DNA from: Anaerolineales bacterium
Lineage (GTDB): Bacteria; Chloroflexota; Anaerolineae; Promineifilales; Promineifilaceae
Direction of reading: 5' to 3'
Length of the DNA stretch: 6,228 nucleotides
NCBI GenBank assembly: GCA_020432595.1
Contig: JAGQGA010000004.1
Span: forward strand, 24,662-30,889
The notes below the pieces were generated by a model that worked only from the letters and a program-made list of their open reading frames with translations, was not told where the DNA came from and did no database searches. Position numbers and translations under genes: made by a program. Shown piece after piece: positions 1 to 4,843 of the stretch (position 1 is the first letter of the stretch; the number at the start of each line of letters is the position of its first letter).

Positions 1-1170
1 TATTTGGACAACATTTTGCTGCAAGGGCGAATGGTGCGCGGCGAGTTGAATGCCCCCTTTACCTTCCAATATGACGATACCACGCCGTATCTCTACTATT
101 TGGAAATGCAGTTTAAGGCGGGGATGGGGCCGCAGCTGGCAGTTCCGGCTTTTTTGGGGTTTGCTTGGGTAGTTTGGGGAGTTTTGGCACGCAAAGGCGC
201 AAAGGCGCAAAGGTGGAATGGCAGCGCGGATGACGCGGATCGAAGCGGATTTTCGCGGATTGAGGGAAAAGAAATACGATTAGCCATATTTAGACAGCTT
301 CTTAGCGGCTTTGCGGCTTTGCGTGAACGATTGTTACAAGCTGACCCAGCGCAGCTTGTGATTTTGGCGTTTTTGCTGCCGTTTTTTCTTAGCACGGGCA
401 ATTTTTATGTCAAGTTTATGCGCTATTTGCAGCCGATGGTGCCGTTTCTGATGGTGTACGGGGCAGCTCTGATTTGGCAACTGCGGCCAACTTGGCTGAG
501 GTGGGGGGCGGTGGTGCTAGTGGGGGGAGGAACGGCCGTTTATGCCCTCACCTTTGTCAACCTCTACCAGCAAGAACACCCCTGGATAACCGCTTCCAAA
601 TGGGTCTATGACAACATTGAGCCGGGGACGCTGATTTTGAGCGAGCAGTGGGACGATGCCCTGCCAACGACGCTGCTGCTGCCCGACGGCCTGCGGCGGC
701 GCGGCGAATACGGCAATGCCGAACTGACCTGGCTGACGGGCAGCGAAGCGCGGGACAACGAGGCCAAGCTGGACGACAATTTAGCACTGCTGGCCGAAGC
801 CGAATACCTCACCCTGATGTCGAATCGAGTTTACGGGGTGGTGCCGCGCACGGGCGACCGTTTCCCCATTTCCAGCCAATATCACCAACTGCTGCTAGAC
901 GGCAAGCTGGGGTATGAGGTGGTGTGGATAAACGGCCGTTTTCCCCACCTTGGCCCCCTCCGGCTCATCCCCAACACCTTCACCTGGCCCAGCCTCCATC
1001 CCAACCCCGTCATTGCCGACTACCTTGCCGACCAAAACGGCCTTAACTGGGGTCGCCTCGACGAAAGTTTTACAGTCTATGACCAGCCACTAACCATCAT
1101 TTTCCAGAACAAAGGACATCTTTCGGCGGCGGAGATGAAGCGTCTTTTTGTGCTACAATCATCAAACTAG
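1..1170 (+). CDS. Membrane glycosyltransferase, family 39-like (PMT/ArnT type), C-terminal part; 5' end outside window
   Basis: The frame is open from base 1, so the true start lies upstream; the TTG at base 4 is not a convincing start. About 389 residues are visible. Hydrophobic segments lie at roughly residues 42-62 (positions 130-185), 118-135 and 138-195, including a K-F-M-R-Y-x-x-P-x-x-P-F stretch around 405-450. Such a K/R-R-Y-x-x-P motif is common in the membrane half of lipid-linked-sugar glycosyltransferases of the GT39/GT83 and DUF2298-like groups. A non-membrane C-terminal part of about 190 residues follows, ending in a S-F-T-V-Y-D-x-P motif that I associate with Chloroflexota members. 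The likely role is transfer of a sugar from a polyprenyl-phosphate carrier to an extracytoplasmic acceptor; the donor and acceptor are unknown. The catalytic acidic loop would lie upstream and cannot be checked. An apparent 46-codon repeat insertion sits in a loop (188-325). Two AACGGCCGTT palindromes lie inside the gene. Family assignment is inferred from pattern, without alignment. Confidence 0.72.
   Translation, partial: YLDNILLQGRMVRGELNAPFTFQYDDTTPYLYYLEMQFKAGMGPQLAVPAFLGFAWVVWGVLARKGAKAQRWNGSADDADRSGFSRIEGKEIRLAIFRQLLSGFAALRERLLQADPAQLVILAFLLPFFLSTGNFYVKFMRYLQPMVPFLMVYGAALIWQLRPTWLRWGAVVLVGGGTAVYALTFVNLYQQEHPWITASKWVYDNIEPGTLILSEQWDDALPTTLLLPDGLRRRGEYGNAELTWLTGSEARDNEAKLDDNLALLAEAEYLTLMSNRVYGVVPRTGDRFPISSQYHQLLLDGKLGYEVVWINGRFPHLGPLRLIPNTFTWPSLHPNPVIADYLADQNGLNWGRLDESFTVYDQPLTIIFQNKGHLSAAEMKRLFVLQSSN
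188..325. repeat. Inverted-repeat (MITE/REP-like) element inserted in frame in the glycosyltransferase gene
   Basis: The arms are 188-212 and 301-325. The reverse complement of the right arm matches the left arm at 22 of 25 positions, with both arms built from iterated GCAAAG units. The span is 138 bases, exactly 46 codons, and contains no stop in the host frame. The encoded stretch is hydrophilic and low in complexity. It separates a membrane helix from the segment beginning A-D-P-A-Q-L-V-I-L, where relatives usually have a short loop (recalled family pattern, not aligned). The exact ends are uncertain because no target-site duplication is obvious. An ordinary loop that happens to contain repeats is the alternative. 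Confidence 0.6.
226..260. repeat. Four phased GCGGAT hexamers
   Basis: GCGGAT occurs at 226-231, 235-240, 245-250 and 255-260, giving start-to-start spacings of 9, 10 and 10 bases, close to one helical turn. The array lies inside the inverted-repeat element, between its arms. It could be a remnant of an iterated dispersed repeat or a phased protein-binding array; no function is shown. Confidence 0.6.
531..540. repeat. AACGGCCGTT palindrome, copy 1
   Basis: Inside the glycosyltransferase gene, read as Thr-Ala-Val. In the 40 bases before it I count G 25, C 4; in the 40 after, G 4, C 16. This is one of the sharpest strand-composition flips in the window. Confidence 0.95.
931..940. repeat. AACGGCCGTT palindrome, copy 2
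   Basis: Inside the glycosyltransferase gene, read as Asn-Gly-Arg before Phe. Hand counts: 40 bases before, G 18, C 5; 40 after, G 4, C 22. A one-base-different relative (AACGGCCTT) lies at 1036-1044. Confidence 0.95.
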
Positions 1171-1202
1171 GTCTCATCACCTGTCGTGAGATGTGATATG
1201 AT
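1151..1202 (+). promoter_or_regulatory. Possible promoter/operator region for the small gene pair
   Basis: Two extended -10 candidates are visible: TGCTACAAT (1151-1159), at the very end of the glycosyltransferase gene, and TGATATGAT (1194-1202). Neither has a good -35 box at 16-18 bases. Between them lies an inverted repeat, TCTCA (1172-1176) with TGAGA (1187-1191), overlapping an ATCAC/GTGAT pair (1176-1180 and 1193-1197). That would suit autoregulation, as in many toxin-antitoxin operons, but this is an inference. If 1194-1202 were used, the transcript leader would be very short. Confidence 0.3.
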
Positions 1203-1220
1203 GAATGAAGGTGCGGTTTC

Positions 1221-1487
1221 ATGGTTGTTTGGACTGATTACATGCGGTATCGGGCGAAGCTTCGAGGGTTTGATCTAGAAAAACTAGAGCAAATTGTGAC
1301 CCATTCGGCTGAACATTATTATGATATTGAGACAGGGCGCACAGTTGTAATTGGGCGGTACGACACACAATTGGTTATTTTGCCTTACGAAATGGCTGCG
1401 GATGTGATTACGCCAATAACAGTTCATACAACGACTCGTCAGCAAATTAACTTTCGGCTGAAAGCAGGGAGATTTATTAATGAATAA
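1221..1487 (+). CDS. Small DUF4258-like protein (possible toxin-like partner)
   Basis: 88 residues, with no signal peptide or membrane segment. The core reads as alternating strands: a Y-D-x-x-T-G-R-x-V-V-I-G stretch (around residues 34-45), L-V-I-L-P-Y-E, then I-T-P-I-T-V-H-T-T-T-R-Q-Q-I, ending G-R-F. I recall this pattern from small proteins encoded next to DUF2283 genes in Cyanobacteria and Chloroflexota, annotated as DUF4258 or BrnT-like. The ATG at 1221 follows GAAGG (1207-1211) at a 9-base spacing; the in-frame ATG at 1242 is an alternative. The stop overlaps the next start by 8 bases, indicating translational coupling. The region is distinctly more AT-rich than its neighbours, suggesting separate acquisition. 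Toxin activity is not shown by the sequence. A conserved hypothetical with another role remains possible. Confidence 0.75.
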   Translation: MVVWTDYMRYRAKLRGFDLEKLEQIVTHSAEHYYDIETGRTVVIGRYDTQLVILPYEMAADVITPITVHTTTRQQINFRLKAGRFINE

Positions 1488-1713
1488 AACAAGCATGAGA
1501 TATTTTGAAGAGGAAGACATTTTGCATTTAGTGGTTTCAGATGAGCCAGAAGCAAATAGCATTGAATTAGGGCCAAACATCACTGTTGAGTTAAATGAGA
1601 AGGGAGAACTTATTGGCGTAGAAATCCTAAATGCATCATCTTTTCTTCGAGATTCAATTATGGAATCCATCCAGTTCAAAATGCTACAGACTGCTACCTT
1701 TCAAGCTGCTTAA
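1480..1713 (+). CDS. DUF2283 domain protein (possible antitoxin-like partner)
   Basis: 77 residues, acidic. The start is the ATG at 1480, with AGGGAG (1466-1471) 8 bases upstream, overlapping the end of the preceding gene. The Y-F-E-E-E-D-I-L-H-L opening, a run of acidic residues, the I-T-V-E-L-N-E-K-G-E-L-I-G-V-E-I-L-N-A-S block (about residues 33-53) and the short length are typical of DUF2283, a small beta-rich family of unknown biochemical role. Composition is low: about 22 G+C in the 60 bases from 1501. The pairing with the upstream gene is a recurring arrangement and suggests a two-protein unit, possibly toxin-antitoxin-like. This rests on architecture rather than evidence of toxicity. 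Confidence 0.8.
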   Translation: MNKTSMRYFEEEDILHLVVSDEPEANSIELGPNITVELNEKGELIGVEILNASSFLRDSIMESIQFKMLQTATFQAA

Positions 1714-1733
1714 CAAGCACTCAAGGCTGATTT

Positions 1734-3311
1734 GTGTGGATTATGGTTAACAAACGGCCGTTTTCCCCCTCCACCTACCTCTTCCTCACCGTCTTTGTCG
1801 CCGGCATGAGCACGCTGGCGATTGAGTTCACCACCAGCCGGATGCTGCAAACGGTGTATGGCACCTCCAATTTGGTGTGGGCCAACGTCATTGGGCTGGT
1901 GCTGCTGTTTCTCACGCTGGGGTATTTTCTTGGTGGGCGGCTGGCGGACAAACGGCCGTTTCCCCCCACCTTCTACCTCCTCGTCACCTGGGCCGGGTTC
2001 GCCAGCGTCTTCTTTCTCCTCCTCACCAGCGTCATTCTCAAAACCGCCGCTGCTGCGATGGCGGCCATCAACGTCGGCGCACTGGTTAGTTCGCTGGTAG
2101 CGGTGGTAGTGGCACTGGCGGTGCCAATTACGCTGCTGGGGTGCATTTCCCCCTTTGCCATCCGGCTGGCCGTCACCGATGTGGCCGAGGCGGGGCGGGT
2201 TAGCGGGCGGATTTATGCCATTTCGACCTGGGGAAGCTTGCTGGGGACGTATTTGCCGGTGCTGGTGGTGATTCCGACGGCGGGGTCGCGGTTAACGGCC
2301 GTTATTTTTGGCGGTTTGTTATTGGTGATTGGGTTGTTGGGTTATTGGCAGATGGCACAAACAGGACGGCGTGCCATTTTTCTGCTGCCGCTGCTGCTCG
2401 TTCCGGCGGTGCTGGCCTGGACGCGAGGTGGGATCAAGGCTTACGAAGGGCAAATTTTTGAGGCGGAGTCGCCCTACAACTATGTGCAGGTCGTTCGCAG
2501 CGGCGACTGCAACTATTTACTGCTTAACGAAGGACAGGGGATTCATTCATTCTACTGTGACGGCGGGCGGGTGCCGCGTGTGTCGGTGTGGAGCATTATG
2601 TTGGCCGCGCCCTACTTTAATGAGCAGCCAACCCTCAACAACATGGCGGTGATTGGGCTGGCGGCGGGGACGATTCCCAAGCAGTTTACGCAGGTGTTTG
2701 GCCCGATTCCGATTGACGGGATTGAGCTGGATCCGGTGATTGTGGCTGCCGGACGGGAATATTTTGGGCTGACGGAGCCGAATATCAACGTGATTGTGGG
2801 CGACGGCCGTTATGAGTTGAACCGGCTAAACGGCCGTTATGACCTCATCACCCTCGATGCCTACAAAGTCCCCTACATCCCCTGGCACCTGACGACGCGG
2901 GAGTTTTTTGGCGAGGTCAAGGCTCATTTGAGCGACCATGGGGTGATTGCCATCAACGTGGGGCGCGCCCCCAACGACCGCCGTTTGGTGGATGCGATGG
3001 CGGCGACGCTGCATCAGGTCTTTCCTTCGCTCTATGCCATTGACGTGCCGGGGTCGTTGAACACGATTCTGGTGGCGACGGTGGGGGAAACAACGGCCGT
3101 TAATCTCGCCACCCATCTCGCCGCCCTGCCCGAAACCACCGACCCCCTGCTCCGCAGCGCCATCGAAATTGCCGCCGACAACCTCGTCCCAGTTGGCTCC
3201 AGCGACATCGTTTTCACCGACGAACGCGCCCCGGTAGAAACCATCGTAGACACCCTGGTCATTCGCTATTTGCTGCAAGAAGGGGCGGCCGGCCTGCCCG
3301 GCATCCGGTAG
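1734..3311 (+). CDS. Membrane protein fused to a spermidine-synthase-like domain (fused MFS/spermidine synthase type)
   Basis: 525 residues. The N-terminal half (about 12-230) carries some six to eight hydrophobic segments, opening with F-V-A-G-M-S-T-L-A-I-E-F-T-T-S-R-M, a signature I associate with membrane-fused spermidine synthases. The second half (about 235-500) is a Rossmann-like aminopropyltransferase/methyltransferase fold. It has a glycine loop V-I-G-L-A-A-G-T (Gly308), an acidic ribose-binding position I-E-L-D-P (Glu331), D-G-R (Asp357) and T-L-D-A-Y (Asp375, at the usual catalytic-aspartate region), then H-L-T-T-R-E-F-F. The glycine loop is A-A-G-T rather than the G-G-G-D-G of classical SpeE, so true spermidine synthesis is doubtful and the substrate unknown. 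GTG 1734 is chosen because AAGG (1723-1726) lies 7 bases upstream; ATG 1743 is the alternative. The gene holds five perfect AACGGCCGTT palindromes and one near-copy. No decarboxylase gene for polyamine synthesis is adjacent. Confidence 0.85.
   Translation: MWIMVNKRPFSPSTYLFLTVFVAGMSTLAIEFTTSRMLQTVYGTSNLVWANVIGLVLLFLTLGYFLGGRLADKRPFPPTFYLLVTWAGFASVFFLLLTSVILKTAAAAMAAINVGALVSSLVAVVVALAVPITLLGCISPFAIRLAVTDVAEAGRVSGRIYAISTWGSLLGTYLPVLVVIPTAGSRLTAVIFGGLLLVIGLLGYWQMAQTGRRAIFLLPLLLVPAVLAWTRGGIKAYEGQIFEAESPYNYVQVVRSGDCNYLLLNEGQGIHSFYCDGGRVPRVSVWSIMLAAPYFNEQPTLNNMAVIGLAAGTIPKQFTQVFGPIPIDGIELDPVIVAAGREYFGLTEPNINVIVGDGRYELNRLNGRYDLITLDAYKVPYIPWHLTTREFFGEVKAHLSDHGVIAINVGRAPNDRRLVDAMAATLHQVFPSLYAIDVPGSLNTILVATVGETTAVNLATHLAALPETTDPLLRSAIEIAADNLVPVGSSDIVFTDERAPVETIVDTLVIRYLLQEGAAGLPGIR
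1753..1762. repeat. AACGGCCGTT palindrome, copy 3
   Basis: At codons 7-10 of the spermidine-synthase-like gene, read in Lys-Arg-Pro-Phe. 40 bases before: G 10, C 6, partly intergenic. 40 after: G 3, C 21. Confidence 0.95.
1951..1960. repeat. AACGGCCGTT palindrome, copy 4
   Basis: Read in Lys-Arg-Pro-Phe, in a loop between membrane helices. 40 bases before: G 16, C 9; 40 after: G 7, C 20. The flank AAACGGCCGTTTCCCC matches copies 2 and 3 closely. Confidence 0.95.
2294..2303. repeat. AACGGCCGTT palindrome, copy 5 (exception: no skew flip)
   Basis: Read as Thr-Ala-Val at the start of a membrane helix. 40 bases before: G 19, C 9; 40 after: G 15, C 1. It is the only copy with G-rich sequence on both sides. 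Confidence 0.95.
2829..2838. repeat. AACGGCCGTT palindrome, copy 6, with near-copy at 2802-2811
   Basis: Read as Asn-Gly-Arg before Tyr. A near-copy, GACGGCCGTT, lies 27 bases upstream at 2802-2811, where it encodes the conserved Asp-Gly-Arg of the SAM-like domain. 40 bases before: G 15, C 8; 40 after: G 4, C 16. Confidence 0.95.
3092..3101. repeat. AACGGCCGTT palindrome, copy 7
   Basis: Read as Thr-Ala-Val. 40 bases before: G 17, C 7; 40 after: G 6, C 21. The C-rich state then persists for well over 100 bases. Confidence 0.95.
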
Positions 3312-3334
3312 GGGCGTATCGCATACGCCCTTTT
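3312..3334 (+). terminator. Hairpin with T-run directly after the spermidine-synthase-like gene
   Basis: GGGCGTAT (3312-3319) pairs perfectly with ATACGCCC (3323-3330) around a 3-base loop. TTTT (3331-3334) follows. The stem begins on the base after the TAG stop. This is a compact rho-independent terminator shape, although the T-run is short. The same style of GTAGGGGCGT...ACGCCC hairpin may be a dispersed repeat in this genome, which is an inference. Confidence 0.65.
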
Positions 3335-3340
3335 AGAATA

Positions 3341-3410
3341 GGACGCAGATTTACCTGATTTTCCTGATTTTTATTATCAGGTTCATCAGGTAAATCTGCG
3401 TCCCATTTTT
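3341..3410. terminator. Long hairpin between converging genes, likely bidirectional terminator or palindromic repeat
   Basis: An 18-base perfect stem joins 3341-3358 to 3386-3403, extended by one more pair. After a 3-base internal mismatch there is a second stem, 3363-3368 with 3376-3381, closing on an AT-rich loop. TTTTT follows at 3406-3410 on the plus strand, overlapping the stop codon of the converging gene. The inner halves repeat a CCTGA(T) unit. The length and near-perfect pairing exceed what a terminator needs, so it may be a mobile palindromic element also serving as terminator. Confidence 0.65.
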
Positions 3411-4065
3411 ACCGCGATTGAACGTAGCGGGTGAGATAGTCGGGCATGGGGATGCCGGGGGTGAGGCGGGGGTCATCCCAGGGGGTGCCAAACTGTTGGG
3501 TAATTGGTACCACGCCAGCCCATACGGGCAGGGCATAATCTTCATCGTCATCGCCGGGCGGACCAATGCGGATCTTGGCCGAGGCGCTGTCAATGGGCAC
3601 GGCGATGATGCTGGTGGCTTTGGTTTCGGTGGCGTTGGGCTGGCGGGCATCATCCCAGCGGCCGGGAATGAGCTTTTCGGTGAAGGTATAAAGGGCTTCC
3701 ATTTTGGCTTCGGGGTCGTCAATGATGTGGCCTTGCCCAAACAGCACCGCAGAACGGTAGTTCATTGAATGGTGAAAGACGGAACGCGCCATCACGAGGC
3801 CATCGAGCAGGGTGATGGTGATGCAGATGGGGTTGCCCTGCTGGATGGTTTTGAGCATCCGGCTGGTGGTGGCTCCGTGCAGCAGCAGGGTGTCGCCTTG
3901 GCGGGCGTGAATGGTGGGGATGACAAACGGCCGTTCCTCCACCACAAACCCCACATGGCAAATATACGCCTCGTCAATAATCGGGTAAATCGTTTCCTTG
4001 TCGTAATGCCCCCGGTCCGGTACCCGCTTAACGCGGTTTAGGTCAGTTTTGGCAAATGTGGTCAT
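3409..4065 (-). CDS. Pyridoxamine 5'-phosphate oxidase family flavoprotein (NimA-like, FMN split barrel)
   Basis: 218 residues, cytosolic. It opens with a K-R-x-P-x-R-G-x-Y-D motif (residues 13-22) and continues I-I-D-E-A-Y-I-C-H-V-G-F (29-40). It then has I-P-T-I-H-A-R-Q-G-D-T-L-L-L-H-G (49-64), S-R-M-L (68-71), L-L-D-G-L-V-M-A-R-S (86-95) and F-H-H-S-M-N-Y-R-S (97-105). The C-terminal part includes P-G-R-W, S-A-K-I-R and W-A-G-V-V-P. This order matches the Pyridox_ox_2 group of FMN-binding split-barrel proteins. Members bind flavin; some reduce nitroimidazoles, but most have no known substrate, so pyridoxamine phosphate oxidation should not be assumed. The start at 4065 has a strong AAGGAA-type ribosome site (complement of 4073-4080). 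It lies 27 bases downstream of paiB on the same strand, implying co-transcription. The AACGGCCGTT palindrome (3926-3935) encodes Arg-Pro-Phe at residues 45-47. Confidence 0.88.
   Translation of the reverse strand: MTTFAKTDLNRVKRVPDRGHYDKETIYPIIDEAYICHVGFVVEERPFVIPTIHARQGDTLLLHGATTSRMLKTIQQGNPICITITLLDGLVMARSVFHHSMNYRSAVLFGQGHIIDDPEAKMEALYTFTEKLIPGRWDDARQPNATETKATSIIAVPIDSASAKIRIGPPGDDDEDYALPVWAGVVPITQQFGTPWDDPRLTPGIPMPDYLTRYVQSR
3926..3935. repeat. AACGGCCGTT palindrome, copy 8 (in a minus-strand gene)
   Basis: Read on the minus strand in Glu-Arg-Pro-Phe. On the plus strand, 40 bases before: G 19, C 7; 40 after: G 4, C 18. Because a G-to-C flip is its own reverse complement, the coding strand shows the same polarity as in the plus-strand genes. 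Confidence 0.95.
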
Positions 4066-4092
4066 TGTAAAATTCCTTCTTGTTTGTTTGAT

Positions 4093-4722
4093 TTAAATAG
4101 TGTCGAGCATGGCGGCAGAAACTGCCAATGCCCCACGTTGGCGGAGCTGATCAGCAGCGTTAACCCGATCTCGTTCTTCACGATTTTGACCAAGTTTCCA
4201 TTTACCAACCATTTTCGTAATATTAACCTCAATCCCGACAATAGCAGTCAGCATTTGGGCAATATACTCTTTTGGCGCATCGGTCATTTTCCAAGCCTTC
4301 TCGGTCTCAGCACGCTTTTCGTGATCCCGCGTGAGTTGCGCGACTACGCCGCGAATAAACGTTTCATCCTCCCGAACCTTTATCTTGCCATACACATGCA
4401 CTGCCTGATAATTCCACGTCGGAACCTGCCGGTGGGACTCCTGCTTGCTTGGATACCAGTTTGGCGAAATATACGCATCGGCTCCAGAAAAGATGACCAA
4501 TACATCGTCCCCATCTTTGACTTCTTGCCACAGCGAATTTGCCCGTGCCACATGCGCCAGTAAACAGCCTTGTTCCCCTTTTTCAGGTTTTAGCAAGAAA
4601 GGGATGTGATTGGCGTTGAGACCGTTCGCACCATTGAGGACGATAATGCCAAGTGGATACTCTGTAATGAGACGATTTAGCTCTTCGGTTCGCGCTTCTG
4701 CAAAATGTTGTGGTAGGTACAT
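4093..4722 (-). CDS. paiB: PaiB-type FMN-binding negative transcriptional regulator
   Basis: 209 residues, the usual length for PaiB (FMN_bind_2 family). Signature blocks in order: M-Y-x-P-x-x-F (1-7), P-L-G (23-25), A-N-H-I-P-F (37-42), H-V-A-R-A-N-x-x-W (57-65), A-Y-I-S-P-N-W-Y-P-S-K (83-93), V-P-T-W-N-Y-x-x-V-H-V (100-110), A-I-V-G-I-E, and the terminal G-K-W-K-L-x-Q-N-R. In Bacillus, PaiB represses protease and sporulation genes and accompanies the PaiA acetyltransferase; no paiA is seen here. Many family members are simply small FMN split-barrel proteins, so a regulatory role is by family name only. The start at 4722 follows AAGGAG (complement of 4727-4732) at a tight 4-base spacing. GC content is visibly lower than in the flanking genes and there is no AACGGCCGTT copy, hinting at a different history. 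First gene of a two-gene minus-strand unit, divergent from the MocR-type gene. Confidence 0.9.
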   Translation of the reverse strand: MYLPQHFAEARTEELNRLITEYPLGIIVLNGANGLNANHIPFLLKPEKGEQGCLLAHVARANSLWQEVKDGDDVLVIFSGADAYISPNWYPSKQESHRQVPTWNYQAVHVYGKIKVREDETFIRGVVAQLTRDHEKRAETEKAWKMTDAPKEYIAQMLTAIVGIEVNITKMVGKWKLGQNREERDRVNAADQLRQRGALAVSAAMLDTI

Positions 4723-4783
4723 TCAACTCCTTCAATTCCTGCTCAACTTAACGATGAGCTCGTCTTCTGTCACTCTTTTCAGT

Positions 4784-4812
4784 ATAGTATGTTAATTGTG
4801 GCTCCCCAGCAA
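4784..4812 (-). promoter_or_regulatory. Sigma-70-like promoter for the paiB unit
   Basis: On the minus strand, TTGCTG (complement of 4807-4812) is followed after exactly 17 bases by TACTAT (complement of 4784-4789). This is a fair -35/-10 pair about 60 bases upstream of the paiB start. An overlapping TATACT shifts the -10 by a few bases. Confidence 0.5.
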
Positions 4813-4818
4813 GAGCCA
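4799..4818. promoter_or_regulatory. Inverted repeat TGGCTC/GAGCCA, candidate operator
   Basis: TGGCTC (4799-4804) and GAGCCA (4813-4818) flank 8 bases and are extended by outer T-T/A-A pairs. The spacer contains the -35 box of the paiB promoter, and the site is 26 bases before the MocR-type start codon. It is placed to control both divergent genes. MocR proteins often bind direct rather than inverted repeats, so assignment to that regulator is tentative. Confidence 0.35.
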
Positions 4819-4843
4819 AAACTAGGCAAAGTGATGGTACCAG

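Noticed and set aside
2135..2165. G-to-C change without AACGGCCGTT
   Set aside because: A short run on each side only; noted as a reminder that some flips occur without the motif, so a genome-wide control is required.
2960..2971. GGGGCGCGCCCC palindrome as another member of the iterated family
   Set aside because: It occurs once, and its G-to-C switch is only that built into the palindrome itself.
2826..3278. 150-codon minus-strand open frame opposite the spermidine-synthase-like gene
   Set aside because: It lies wholly opposite conserved SAM-domain motifs, has no recognisable family pattern, and is explained by the GC-rich complementary strand.
3418..3768. Plus-strand open frame of 116 codons, glycine-rich
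   Set aside because: It is the shadow of the flavoprotein gene, whose motifs and ribosome site on the minus strand are clear.
4084..4563. 159-codon plus-strand open frame
   Set aside because: It is antisense to paiB, which has all family signature blocks; the plus-strand translation resembles nothing.
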